Shown piece by piece: positions 12,801 to 25,215 of a DNA stretch of 64,000 nucleotides; position 1 is the stretch's first letter; each line of letters starts with the position of its first letter. The translations under genes were made by a program, and so were the position numbers. The DNA is from Gymnogyps californianus (taxonomy: Eukaryota; Chordata; Aves; Accipitriformes; Cathartidae). The notes below the pieces were generated by a model, which had not been told where the DNA came from, made no database searches, and saw only the letters and a list, made by a program, of their open reading frames with translations. The stretch spans positions 3,038,001 to 3,102,000 of the forward strand of contig NC_059479.1 in assembly GCF_018139145.2 (NCBI RefSeq), given 5' to 3'.

Positions 12801-13328
12801 GTATATTATTGTGTCTGTGGACAAACAAACTCAACAAATCAATAGTGTTTGGTGGAACTGAAGTGCCCCAATAGCAAAGGCACTTTTTTATCTTTTTGAA
12901 AAAGAATTAAGGTAAAATTTGTAGACTTGCTGAGCCAAAAACTGTTGGCTCTGTGAACCTAAAAAGCTCTTGTGGTGATCATTTGTCTGTTCCTGTGTAC
13001 CTCCAGACACCTATAGGCTTAGCTTGGCTGTAATCCCATAACTGATTCAGGCAGAAATTCCTTGACTCCAGCAAACTCTCATTTAATAGGCGTTTTACAG
13101 TTTTAGTAAATTTTTTTCAGCTGCATTAGTTCACATTTTCACTGCTTCAAGAGAAGTCAGATCCTCAGAGCTAAACTTGCATGTTAAACTATGCATTAGA
13201 TGTATGCTTTTGTTATTTAAATATATACTACCTGAGCATTCCTCTTAGAAAGAATAACCTTGTTTTTTCTTTTGAGTGTATAAATGGAGTTTTCCAAAAG
13301 TAACTACATTCTGAATATGTCTTACATG

Positions 13329-13624
13329 CTCCAGTCTCAAAAGAGATGCAGATACAGCAAAAAAAGAAAAGCCAATTCAGTTAATAAAAATGATTAACTG
13401 TGCTGCATTGATTGTGGCTAGACTGATTACACATTTAGTTTAAGGTTTTCCTTAGCACGCAATTCCCTGTATTCAAGTTGGCTTGAAAAAGGAGGGAGAA
13501 TAGAAAGTACAGCAGGGAAGCTGATGACGTGAATGGGCTTCTTAACATTCACATCACACAGGGCTCTGGCAAACCCCTTTCAATCTTTGTGCTTTTCATT
13601 AAATCACTACCTGCTTTGTAGCAG
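13329..13624 (+). repeat. duplicated non-coding element, copy B
   Basis: Direct-orientation partner of 709-1015, about 12.6 kb downstream. It is slightly shorter, mostly because the purine-rich stretch before the core is reduced (AAGGAGGGAGAATAGAAAG here). Similarity starts at CTCCAGTCTCAA and ends at TTTGTAGCA. Beyond these edges the two flanks do not align convincingly, so the duplicated unit is about 300 bp and not a 12-kb tandem duplication. The last part overlaps unrelated chance open frames. Confidence 0.85.
13512..13579 (+). promoter_or_regulatory. 68-bp core of duplicated element (copy B), candidate regulatory module
   Basis: Gap-free partner of 901-968. TGACGTGA is kept exactly. The CpG in CACGCAG and in CTCCGGC of copy A read CACACAG and CTCTGGC here, as expected from CpG decay in copy B. 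A regulatory role is inference. Confidence 0.3.
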
Positions 13625-15681
13625 CTTTTCTCAAACAGCTATTCTCTTACATTTACATAATATAAACGCTAGCAATGTGCTAAGTATCACTGTGGGATTG
13701 ACATGCGTACAGGTTTCTTTGATGTTATCCTTAAAAAAAAATTTTACATCAGCATGAAATTCAGAAAGGAGGAGGAGCAGGCTGAGGAAGACATCAATAA
13801 GACAGATGGACAATTCTGGAACATTGTGTTTGAACAGCCAACTCTTTTGGAAAGATATAGCTGGGTCTTTGCAATATACTTTGTTACCCTGTAGAAAGCA
13901 TTGGCCTAGAATGTTGATCATTTTTAAAAACAGAAGATGCAAAGATCAAACAAACATCAAAACAAAACAAAAAATCTTTCCTCAACCAGCATGTACACTA
14001 AGCCAATAAATGTAGGCACCACAAAGGAGAATTACAGCAAAATGAAGAATCTTCTGCCATAGAACCCCCTGGACCATGCAAAAGCTCTAACTGTCATCAT
14101 CTTTGTCAAAACTCTCTAGTCTTCCTTTTTTTGTATTCCTTTTTTGCATTCCTTTTTTGCAAAGAAATACTGAATTTTTAGGCAGAAAATTATTCTAATA
14201 GGACAGCACATCTCCTCAGTCAAACTTCCAGTATTCCTTTTTATATTGACAACCTAACACTTTATCACAAATTACAACCTTGAATCCTAAAACCTAAACA
14301 GGTATTTAATCCCAGGCTCTCATACATTTTGCCTGGGGTGCCACCCTTGAGATCACAGCAGTAGCTGAAGCCCCCAGGCCACGTGGACATGGGAGAGGAG
14401 ACACATGCAAGATCTGCGTGCCTTTGTTGAAGTGACACAGCTACGCTGGTGGTAAAACAGAAGCAGGAAACTTCGTTCTCAGGGCAAGGATATCAGGTTA
14501 TTTTCATATTTCCAGTGAATGATATTTTTCATCACCATCGAGAAGGTGAAAATAATGGTTTCTTTGTGCATTAATTACAGGTGTGGAACTTCCAGAACTA
14601 AAGCCATGGGTAATGTCCAAAACCATAATGATTTCAGGGGTACGTTGCTTAATATTGCTAAGAAACTTGCCACTTTTCTCATTCTCTTATTTCCCGTCTT
14701 AAAATGTGGAAGCAGAGAACTGTCTCTTCGTAACCAGTCCTACACTCAAAAATATTTGTTTTAGCAATTTAATAGAGTAAAAATCCTATGCTTAATTTCT
14801 TTTCAGTTCTGCACTGTACAGACCTTTAAGACAAAAAAAATACACTCAGTGTTAGGCATTAACTGAATGTGTAAAGTTTGCTCATTTCTCTCTTGGTGCT
14901 CTCTGCATTACAGATTTTAATTAGTTCATGAATCTAGAGCAGGCACTGGGTTTTTGTGTTTCAGTTCAAAACAGGCTACCCAGCCTATCTTTTTTTTAAT
15001 TGAAGAAGTGCATATAGTATTTTTTTCCTTTTGCTGTAATAAATATATTGGAAAAGATTGCCGTTTCACAAAGAGTACAGCTGTCTGCCCTACAATGTGA
15101 TGACGCCTCTGAGTCATAAGAAAACTCCAGGCAATCCCCTGTGTTTCTTCATACGCTTTACGATACCTCTAATCACAGAATAGATTTTATAGGAATTTCC
15201 ATCACATCTCTCCCTCTTGATTCTATTTTTTCCTGGCTGTTGTAATCTCACGTACTTCCTTTGCTCTTTGTAGGTAGCAGGGGAAAAGAAAAAGAAGAGC
15301 GAGGAATTATTCTGTCACTTTTTTTCATGTTTCTACCATTTGTCAGCCCTTCCACTAATGGTTGTTACAAAATTAAAAGGCATGGTTCGAATGTGGAACA
15401 CTAACATATTACATCCGAGTTACACAATTTTCACTTCAGTTTTGAATTTCTAACCAACCGCTCTATTTTAACTGTTCCATCAGGAGAAAATGGAAGTAAG
15501 CAATTAAGGGGGGGAAGGCATAAAATTATAAGAAATTTGATTCCATAAGACATTCTTTTTGTTTATTTTACACAGATAGAGATGCAAGGGCTTGTTTCTC
15601 AGTACATTTTGTCTCAGAAGACTGAGTGCTTCAGACACAGGAAACAGAGTCCCAGAATACTGTCTAAATGCGGACTGATGT
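13625..15681. other. AT-rich DNA without supported gene
   Basis: Contains a small minisatellite (listed) and a GC-richer patch at about 14330-14450 with a CACGTG E-box (in GGCCACGTGGACATGG). Open frames of up to 103 codons at 13631-13942 are of chance length, and frames on opposite strands overlap each other. Confidence 0.5.
14121..14162. repeat. 13-bp minisatellite, about three units
   Basis: Unit ATTCCTTTTTTGC is repeated; the last two copies are nearly perfect and the first is degenerate (CTTCCTTTTTTTG). Pyrimidine-rich on the + strand. Small local tandem duplication; no function inferred. Confidence 0.8.
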
Positions 15682-16251
15682 TTATGTTCTCTTCCTAAAA
15701 TGTCTGATCTTGCTCATCCTGAATTCAGTAGCTGAATTCAGTCTTCTTTGGAGTTCAGGTGAAGCTGAACCGACTCTTGTAATCACCAGTTCATAAAGGT
15801 CTTCAGAAATGCACAGAAGTCCAGTCAAAGTCAGGCAATTTTTCCATTTTCTTGAAGCAAGGCAAGAATTCAAGTTTGAATGAGAGCAGAACCTGATAAA
15901 AACATGTGGTTGCTCTGATAGGTAAATACATAAATTATAAATGGGATCTCCACTTTGCAAAAGAGGATTGCTATTATAAGTGTCATAAAAGTGATAACAC
16001 AAAGCTCTAGGGCGCAACTTAGAACAGAAATCAATACGGGCAGCAAGTGGGCTTTTATGAGCAAAGCTACTAGAAGAAATGACAGAAGGATCACGAGGGG
16101 AGGCACAGATAAACAACCGCTGTACAAAATAACTTACTGTACTGAGAGTCAGAAAAAAGTGGATTTCAAATATCAGAGAACAACACCTCTCAGAAATAGT
16201 ACAGTATCTGGCATATCGGAGTTGGACTTCTCTGGCCGTTCTTTCGGACAC
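15682..16251 (-). other. 189-codon open frame, unknown, probably not a gene
   Basis: Longest frame outside the GC-rich islands. The predicted protein starts MSERTAREVQLRYARYC, has a hydrophobic, aromatic-rich stretch near residues 25-50 (FEIHFFLTLSTVSYFV) and a basic end (RMSKIRHFRKRT). It is cysteine- and serine-rich and resembles no family I know. The interval contains more CpG than its flanks (for example near 16010, 16030, 16090, 16120, 16220 and 16240). A shorter antisense frame (15955-16269, + strand) overlaps it, which favours chance openness. I see no polyadenylation signal or splice sites that would make a clear gene model. Alternatives are a decayed insertion of foreign or retroposed sequence, or chance. 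Confidence 0.15.
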
Positions 16252-17010
16252 TTGTGGTTGTCCCTTTGATAGATGACAACTACATGGAAGGTCAGTTCAG
16301 AAAAAATGATAGAATGTACTTTTCTGTATGGGTTTTACAGATACGTCTTTTCCTAAATCTTAAAGGCTCCCAACTGCCCATGTCATTTATCAGTTCCAGA
16401 AGAAAAACAACAGATTTAAAGGTAACCTTCAGTACAATTATAATCCAGTTGTATGCTTTTCTGTGAAACACTGGCTGGAAAAACAGTATGGTTTACTTCA
16501 GATACATCTGGTGCACTGTTGTGGTCAGTAGCTCTTACTGTGTATCTACAACATCTTCACTGTGGTGTTAATTCTTGAATTAATTTGGCTCAATTATGAA
16601 CATTTAAAATTCAAAAAAGTACTGAAGTGGCCCAGAGGAACTGCGTTACCAGAGCCCAGTAGCTAGGTCCCCACTGCATTACTAGTGTGACTGTCAGCAA
16701 CATTCAAGTGTCAGACCTACACAGACTGGCTTGCTAGCTTGAGTTTGGAGCATCTGGTTATCACAGTATTTTCAGCAGTTGTGGAATAAGCATGGCTATT
16801 ATTTAGTAATACATTTACTACAGAATATGAATGGTGAGATCCTCAAAAGAGGTTAGGATCATCTAAGAGAAATAACATTCCAGAAGCTTTTATGACTGCA
16901 GTCTCAATGTAAACTGGATCTTTAATTGCCTCATGTTTTGATACAGTCAATTTTATGTAACGTATGGGGTCAAGAATGATATCAGAATTTGTATCTCTAT
17001 CAACTATACT

Positions 17011-17059
17011 ATATTATCAAATAACTTATATAGTTATATTATCAAATAACTATATAAGT
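17011..17059. repeat. overlapping direct repeat and 13-bp perfect inverted repeat
   Basis: ATATTATCAAATAACT occurs at 17011-17026 and again at 17036-17051 (period 25). Interleaved with it, ACTTATATAGTTA at 17024-17036 is the exact reverse complement of TAACTATATAAGT at 17047-17059, giving a 13-bp stem with a 10-nt loop. The all-AT stem could extrude as a cruciform. It is likely the product of a templated local duplication or inversion. Confidence 0.85.
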
Positions 17060-18379
17060 AACAATAATCACCAACACTTTTTCTCCCTAACAGCTAACTT
17101 TAGCATTTTACAGCCTCCCAATATCTCTTGTTCACATTTAATTTCACAAGTATGATTTGGCCAATTTTCAGAATATAGACTACATCGTTTGCATGAGAAA
17201 TTACCTTTCTCACCAAAAGGACTTCACTCCAAAGAAATACCTATGATTTAATACTCTCTTGTGGCATTTGGCTCATCTGCCTGGAAAATTAAGATTGGTT
17301 TTGCTTACAACTTAAATTCCCAGTAATCACGTTGCCAGTTTGGCAGTTATGATAACTTCTACTGAATTAATTTCCATCTCAAAAAAAGTCTTTTTTTTCT
17401 GACTTTTTAAGCTCATTCTGGCTGCTGGCAAGAATTCAGTAATGCTTCAGACATTACTGTTTATTTTTAAAATAATTTTGTCCTTATGGAAAAAATTTGA
17501 AGGTACATCTCATTCCTTAAACATTGTAGGTCTAAATGTTAAGTATGACAGCTGAAAGACCTCTCTTTTTTAGTTTTATGCAGTTTAAATTTGAATTTGT
17601 TTAGATGGTTCTTGAGCAGTTAATTTGTCTTGACAGCTCTCAGGGTCACATTTAGTTTATCCCCATAGGTGCCTTGTTCTGTAGGAGAATAAACTGCATT
17701 TGTCTCATTCACTTGCCTTTGATTTCTGTATTTGTGTGAATAACTACAAAATCATAAGAATCGTAAGAAATAGATTAAATAAAATGTAAAATAGATTACA
17801 TAAAATGTTTGTACTTCCCTAAAGTGTTGCCCGAAAGATCCCTTGATGGACAAAAAGACCACTGAGTATACCACATGCTGAAAACTTACGCTGTTATTGC
17901 ACCCTTAAAGAAGGAACATATCTTCCTTTACTTTATAACTAGTCTCAAATATTTTCGTAGAAATATGTACATTATGGTTATTGGAACATCTGCAGGGGAG
18001 TCAGGAGGGGGCTCAAATTGCCTAAAATGGTGATACCCCAGCATTGGAGGACATCAAGTTATTCTAAAGGAAAAAAATCAGAAACCACATGGACTAATAG
18101 CAATCCAATTTAAATACGTGTAGGCAGAAAGTGTTATGCTTGCTCTTTAAAAAATATTAAAACCCAAACTAAGCTGTCAGGTCATAGAAGATCTTTGAAA
18201 AAGAAGTGCTTGAAGATAACATCTTCTAATATCACAGCTGTTTGTAAAGTAAAAGTAAATAATAAGTAGAGTTGCATGAGCCCAGACGTCTCATGAAGCT
18301 TGTGACAACAGAAAAAGAGTGACCAGAATGGACTGGGTCCACACAGTAACTTTGTAAAAATATGTCCATATATTGATTC

Positions 18380-18397
18380 AAAACAAAACAAAACAAA
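18380..18397. repeat. (AAAAC)n simple repeat, short
   Basis: Three to four AAAAC units in a row. Confidence 0.8.
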
Positions 18398-19129
18398 CTG
18401 AAGTTGATTTACCGTTCAAAATGGCAGGGGATTTTTCATACCTTGTATATAGAGTCATTCAGCCACTGCACGCTGCAGCCTTTGCTATTATTCAGCTGTG
18501 TTCTTCCATATAAAAAGAAGTATCTTTCTCTGTGACAACAAACTGCACATCAGCACATGCTCTGTAAATTGCATCCACTTGAAAACCTCTCTCTACGTAT
18601 AGGAATATTCATCAGATCATCTCTCTTAGTAACAGGCGTCTACAGCTGCCAAAGTGGTCTATTATCGTACAACACTTAAAAGACTTCATAGTGTCTGCAA
18701 AGAAGGACCCCATAGGTTTGCACACAAGTGTCAAGGACATTGGGAAATACAGTCAGGGTAGAACATAAATTTGAATTACAAGGCAAAAAAGACTTTAGCT
18801 CATAGGCCTTCCAACAGTTTTCTTTAAAGCACTTCTACTCCAAGAACCCAGACAGCTAGATAGTGTTTCCATCTGTAGATAAGAAAAGCTGTAAATAGGT
18901 TTAAGATGTATGAGTCCCCTGCAACTTAGTGGAGTTAAGGATCTTTCTTACTTACACAGAAAACATGAACTTCAACTCAGGTTCCCACCAGCCTGAATTA
19001 GACACAAAATGAACACCTTTCACTTCTACGCTGGAAGCAAGAGTGAGTATACTTAATGAAGGTCAATCAGTTCGTATCAAGATCACTGCAGCAAGCAAAC
19101 CGTCCAGACTGTATGCCTGCATGTTTTAA

Positions 19130-19149
19130 GGGGGGGGGGGGGGGGGGGG
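19130..19149 (+). repeat. G20 homopolymer
   Basis: Twenty consecutive G, then C, then GGG, in otherwise AT-rich DNA. It can form stacked G-quadruplex or triplex-like structures and is prone to length error in sequencing, so its true length is uncertain. Confidence 0.9.
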
Positions 19150-21928
19150 CGGGCAGGAAGACACTACAGAGGATAGATGTATCTGGCATTTTTCCAGAAT
19201 AAAGTTGTTAGTAAAAACAGTAACATTTGCTAAAAAAAAAGAACATTAGATAAGTATTAAGAATATTAAAAGCAAGCGAAGCAGATGCATAATGCATGAC
19301 TGTGAAAGGTGGTAGGCTGAAACAGTGGAACAGTAATCAATAAGATACTGAAAGAGTTGGCTGTAAAGGACAAAAAAAGCATTATTACATCATATAGGCA
19401 AGATCTCGGCAGTGCACCTAGGGGATTCTAACAGGATTGTATTTACAACTGGAAAAGAACACACATAAGGTTATGCAGTTAATGCCTAAAATTATACTGC
19501 CGCATTAAGTTATCAGCCTCTGAATTGAGAAAAGAATTATATTCATAACACCGGAGGCAATCAAAGAGACACCTGTATTTAATAAAGCAATAATAACAGC
19601 TGACAATATCTGCCTGCATAGACTGGTAACTTCTATCAAGACAGAATTTACAGAAACAACTTTCCAGCATTTCAGTCCACTGTTTCTTAGAAGGAATACA
19701 GAGCCTTCAGGAGAAGCTATCCTAACTCAGAAACAGTTAACACTCAGGAATGAACTGAAGAACTAAAGTTAACTCACTAAGGAAAAATTATCTTGATATA
19801 TTTTATTTCCAGCAGGCACAGTGATTAACATAAAAACTTTAAAATGAGAGGCAGCATGTTAAAAAACACATTAATACTTAGGGATTTATATGCCACCAAC
19901 TGTAAATACATGCTGGTTTACACCAGCTAAAGAGGTCTACAGTTTTCGCAAGCAGCTACATATCTTCAGGATCGGTTCCTGTGGAAAGTCAATTCTGAAA
20001 ATTATCTGGATTAGTTTAAACACTCTTAATGGTAGGTTTTTTAACCTGGAGTATTTTGACAGTCTAGTTAAGGAAAAACCACGTGTATGCTTCTACCTAG
20101 AGATCTGATGGGGGAAAGATGAATAACCTCTGAAAGAGGGCAAAGAAACATGATGAAAACATGATGACCGATCTGTATGCTGGGTGGAGTGGGTGCCTCT
20201 TAATATGCCACTGAAACACCCAGAATTGCAGATCTGACTCTGGACTCAGATCCTAACTCATTTAGATGGTTTTGGAATTTTACTTTGTTCTTCTAATGAA
20301 TCTTCAGCCTTGAAGGTTGTTTACAAGCTTTCTGATATTCATACTAACATTAAGGCTACCCGATCTTGGTGGTGGAAGCTTGAAATCTGACAAGGAGAGT
20401 CCCTCAGAAATAATACAGTCTTTTGGTTCATTTGTCTAGTATGTTAGTGGAGACAGGGAATTATTGCAACCACTGACACAAAAGCAAGAGCTATTACAGG
20501 CATCTGTAATATTTACATAAAATACCAAAGGGAGGAGTGGAAACCCACAAAGGGAGGAAGAGAGGAGGTGGAGCTGATGGAGTCTACGCTGATTTTTTTG
20601 TCAGCTTTCCAGGTAGAGTCAGTGAATGAGTTCTGAACAGTCTCAAGCTCAGCAGAGAAATTACTCATTGCGCTGTGTTCTCTTAAGATTACAGAAAGAA
20701 AAGCATGCAGGCTGGCTTTTCAAACATATTTCCATGAGAGATGCTATGCATGAATTATATGAAGACATACCTACTAAACTTCATTTGGATCCTTCAGTCT
20801 GACTTGATACAAGTGCATCTGTTTAGATAGCTTTCACAGATTATTTAAATTCAGTCCAAGAGGTTACACATGAAAATTGCTTGCAACAGCCCTGTCACAT
20901 CATAGTGGCTCAGCAGCCAGTCTCAAAATGAGGTAGTGGCTAGCAATCAATAACTTGACCAGGGCTATATGCCTGAAATGTCTTTCACAGGTTGTACTAT
21001 GATTATTATGCATTTATTTCAACAGATCTTCATGATTTATCAAATTATCAGGTTATTCAAATTAACTTTTTAAAATTAAGTCTACTGGAAATAAATGGGT
21101 CGATTATTTTCTTTCACACTTTGTTAGCTTCAACCATGTTTCTCTTGGTTTTTAAGGCAAAGAATTAAGAGAGTAGTGTAGGTGCTATGAAAAGCAAATT
21201 CACATGCATATGTGGATAATTTTGTACAGACTATTTTTGCAAAGCTGAGGCAAAAGTTAACAAAAGAACAATTTGGTTTCATAAAGATGTCACAGAAGTA
21301 AGGGACAGCTAGTTAATTGTTTAATAATTTAAAAAGCTGTTGTCTTCTATACCTATGAAACCCAGAAATATTCTACAATATAGCCAAGTAGCTTGTAAAA
21401 TAAATATTGTTTGACAAAATATAGTTTTGAAAAGAAACATTTTTTTCTTTCTTTTTGTAGCAATAAAATGACCCACAGGCTCTAACAGTAAATTTTTAGA
21501 TGTTTACATTAGTTTTGGGCCTAAATCCCCAATACTACCTTTGAATAGATCTTTTTTGTTGACAGAGCTTAAGGTGGCATAACTTGCAGGATCTTAGTGT
21601 ACTTGTGTAAGAGTTCACAAAACTTGTTTCTTCAAGCAACATTACATTTTCTACAGGAAAATTGTTTTCAAATTTAAGTAGGAAAACACAAATTCCATGA
21701 TAGACATGCTGTTAATGAAATAATTTAATATTTAGTACTTAAAAACTAAAGATCAAACAATGTATTTGCATTTTACACATATACTGTATAGAACAATATT
21801 TCATTCATTGTCCTCTGGAACAAGAAAATTAGAGATGAGTGTCGCTTCTATGAATGGTCATTTAAATACTGCATTCAATCAACACAAGCATAGTATTGAT
21901 ACTGTAGTTTAAAATCAGACAGGCTTTT

Positions 21929-21968
21929 TAAAATAAAATTTTCTTCTTCAAACTTAAATTTTATTTTA
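21929..21968. repeat. AT-rich perfect 13-bp hairpin
   Basis: TAAAATAAAATTT at 21929-21941 pairs with AAATTTTATTTTA at 21956-21968 across a 14-nt loop (TCTTCTTCAAACTT). Entirely A/T in the stem, so expected by chance more often than a mixed-base hairpin. Confidence 0.7.
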
Positions 21969-24339
21969 TATAATAGTGTAATTTAGAAGAACACATTTTG
22001 GTAAACAGGCCGCATCTTTTTCAGTGCCAAATCAGCACAAAATGGCTTCTAAGAACAATGACATTACTGTTTAGTAGAAAGATTGTTTCTTTTTTACCAG
22101 GCTCCAAAAATGTGAACTTCAAATTTTAGGTCTTCAGTTATGACCTCAGGAGCATGCCAGTGAGAACACATATGGATGATATGGCAGTGACTATGTGAAG
22201 TGCTCCATAGAAAAATAAATCTATAATTGTGAAATTGTCTTGCTCCTCGGAAGAAGCTATTATCCTGAACTTCAATGATTTCTGCAAAGTCCTTGGCCAT
22301 GGAAAAACTACCAAAATTATTTAGCAGATGATGTCTTTTTTTCATAAAACTAGTGGAGAAGTAAGATTAAATATGTCTTTACTATTTTTGATAATGTCAG
22401 TTACTGTTCCATCTTGTTACTCCTGACAGCATATAAATATTTAATAGCACTCAAAAGGTAAGTTGTCTGGAAAGAAGAACCAACATAAATATATAAGTGA
22501 GAGTTAAGTACTAAGCTAACCAGTCTTTGAAAAAAGTCTTATAATAAACCTTGTTCAGTCCGATAATGCAGTCATGCCTTATTGGTAACTTGCATGGTCA
22601 TATGCATATCAGAAACTGAATTAATATCCTTAGAGGTGCACAACCAAAGGACATATTTCTTGGATTCCTGCAAAGATACATATATATATGTGTGTGCATT
22701 CTTATATCTCAATAGTGCCATACATATTTGTGTTGACAGAGATTAATACACATATTCCTGTGATTTGATAATGTGAAATGTTTTATCTTCTTGCTTTTAA
22801 ATTAGGCAGATTCAATTATAGACATGCTAGCACAATCTGAACTGATCCAAAGGCAAATATGTTTGTATTTGTCTGTTTCCTACCATCATCTTTAGCGTGC
22901 AGGAGCAATGACAGTTTGCAGTTTTTACCTCTCTCTTTCCAGTACAATTCTTCCACATAAGAGAGATGGGATGCTTCTGTCTTTTCTATTTGATAAATTC
23001 CTTTCTCCTGAGCTTCCTTCTCCCAAAATAATCTGAAAGCAAAGGAACTCAAAGCAAGTGAAACATGAAAACGGTGTATAGGTCTCTATCTTATTTGCCT
23101 AGCACTATTTCCTATCTATCTTGTACATTTTTAAGTTTTTAAGCAGTATTTAAAAAATCCAAGGAAAAGAAAATCCGTGTCAAGAGTCTGACAGTGTTTC
23201 TGCACCAGGCTGAAGTAGGTTCCTGAATGGTACTCACCTATCAGCCATTCAATTTCCATAAATATGTCCATAATATCTACCCAGCATGTTGTAAATGTTA
23301 ACACTGGACAAATTCTAATTAAAAAGGCTTGCATATTTATTCGGTGTTTATTTTCTTCTCAAAAATAGATTTTGTTTTGATTCCCTCAGGCTTTTGAAAA
23401 GGATGTGTCTATGTGCAAATAGTACTATTTTAAATATACAACCAAAATTGCTTGGCTCCAAGAAACCATATTTTAATGATTATGTTGCACAATAGGTCCC
23501 AGACTAACCCTGAGCTGTACTCAGGAAATACGAGCAATCTGCTGTTGAGGTATACATGCCTTAAAGATCCAATATCCTGAGCATATAGAAACATTTCAGA
23601 GCAGAAGAGAGCCTGAAGGTTATGAACCAGTTCTCTCTGCAGCCTCCAGAAAGCTGGTCTGAAAAAGACTCAAAAGTCTCTTTGATCTCCAATACACAGA
23701 GCAACCTGTGAGGGGACGGTTCTGTAAAACTCTGTTTTTTCACTGCCACCTCCAGCTCTTTTTGCAAATGCAGCAGCACTCATCACTGATTAAATAACAC
23801 ACTTGGACATTTAGTTAATTGTGTAGGTCCCAAGATAAACAAAATCTCTTCAGTAAAACTTGCTCCTGATTTTTACATGGATGTCAGGTATACGGTAGTG
23901 GACTTTTTGTGTGGATATAAAACATAATTTTCATTAAATAATTTACATTTTTAAAAAATTGTAGTATTGCACACTAAATAATGCACATTATGCTTACAGC
24001 AACAAGATGATGTCAAGAAAAGACACTTTAAATATATAAATCTAATATGAATCTCTATGGCCTCAGCATGCTTTTCCTCAAGATTTCTATTCCTAAATAG
24101 CCTATTAATGCGGAAAACCTCTACGCATTTTGCTGTGCTAAAATATACTGTATAGGATATGGAAAATACAATAGAGAGTATACTTAAGAAAACATAATGC
24201 TATTTAGAAACTGGATCGCTCCATGAGGAATTCCTGCCTTCTACAGTTAATTTCATGTTCCTATTCAGAGAGAAGAGACCAACGAAGCAATTCCACAAGG
24301 CCAAATGCACGCAAGTCTTTGAAATGTAGCAATATTTCT

Positions 24340-25215
24340 GTGCCATGTCCCTCCTGGGACGTGGGGAAATGGAGGCCTGCAGCTTTACCAGCCAGAGTGC
24401 TCGCAGGCAGTGGCAGAGGTGAAATTCTGGGCTCCCTTACCTCTAAGCCTGCCTCAAGGATGCGATACAGATGGTCCCAGTCACTGAGGCATTACAGGGA
24501 CTTGGAGAGGAGCACCACAGCTGCGCTTCCCTGCCTCAAAGGGCATGTTTTGGACAGCAGCTCTGCCCTCCATGAGGAAGAAGGAGGATGAGGAGGGGAT
24601 TCCCCTCAGGGCAGCCTGTGGGACCCTGATCCGCTCCTCAGAAAATGGCTGCTCCGCTGAAGGGCCAAACCTGCTGCCAAAGCTAGGCCCAAGGGGGCAC
24701 GGGGCTGCCCCTGAGGCTGAGGTGAGGTGGTGGGAGGGCAGGATGGGGGAATGCAGCTGTGCTTCGGGAGGGGAGGGCTGCTGCGGGCCGGGGAAGGTGA
24801 AGGGCACTGAATGGTGGAGTGGAAACGGAGGACTGATGCTCTGGGAGGAGGGCATGTCTCTCGTGACGGCATGGGCCCACTGGGCAGTACAGGTCGGAGA
24901 GAGGGTGGCAGGACGGTGGAGGAGATCAGGAATGTGAGCAAAAATGAAACGGCAGGGCCTGGGGGAAAGTGAGTCCCCGCTGCTCTTCCAGAGCTTCCCT
25001 GAGGCTTCCTCCTTGTGTTCTGGGATTGAGGTTTGAGGGAGGAAATTCAGGTTTGTGTCTGAGGAGGAGGAGGTATATATATACATTAGCACAAAGAATG
25101 CCAACAAAGTGTAAGGGCCCGAACTGTGCACAAAACGAGTGAGGAGAGCAGTGTAATGAACAGCTATGTGGAGGAGGCTTGGACGTGGGCCTGGAGCGGG
25201 AGGATGAGCCACTGC
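24340..25215. other. isolated GC-rich, moderately CpG-containing island
   Basis: About 870 bp that changes abruptly from AT-rich flanks to GC-rich sequence with repeated GGGAGG / GAGGAGG words on the + strand and many CpGs (for example ACGTGG, CTGCGGGCCGGGG, TCTCGTGACGGC). It ends in a short TATATATATAC run (about 25076) and a final purine-rich block. It could be a promoter-type CpG island of an unannotated transcript, a single GC-rich exon, or an old LTR or retroposed insert. I could not find TG...CA ends, target-site duplication or a poly-A tail that would settle it. Confidence 0.55.
24481..25212 (-). other. 243-codon open frame in GC-rich island, function unknown
   Basis: The longest frame in the window. 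The predicted product has a possible hydrophobic segment near residues 30-50 (SGPYTLLAFFVLMYIYTSSSS), then a long proline-, serine- and histidine-rich low-complexity part. Stop codons are scarce here simply because the + strand is rich in G and poor in T-A-R combinations on the complement, and shorter frames are open in parallel on both strands. That pattern favours composition-driven openness over a real gene. I recognise no family. Confidence 0.15.

Larger units (their letters stand above)
16252..24339. other. AT-rich DNA, no gene; small structural repeats only
   Basis: Holds the cruciform at 17011, an AAAAC run at 18380, the G20 run at 19130 and an AT hairpin at 21929. The 83-codon minus frame at 22094-22345 begins near a Kozak-like ATGGCC but matches nothing known and is of chance length. 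Confidence 0.5.

Noticed and set aside
709..13624. A 12.6-kb tandem segmental duplication
   Set aside because: Only about 300 bp align; sequences beyond both edges of the two copies are not similar.
15385..15400. GGTTCGAA resembling a tRNA B box
   Set aside because: No A box at the right distance, no cloverleaf pairing, and the last two B-box positions do not fit.
22094..22345. 83-codon minus frame with a Kozak-like ATGGCC and His/Trp-rich end, considered as an exon
   Set aside because: I tried to match it to carbonic-anhydrase-like sequence because of the His-rich part, but motif order and spacing do not fit.
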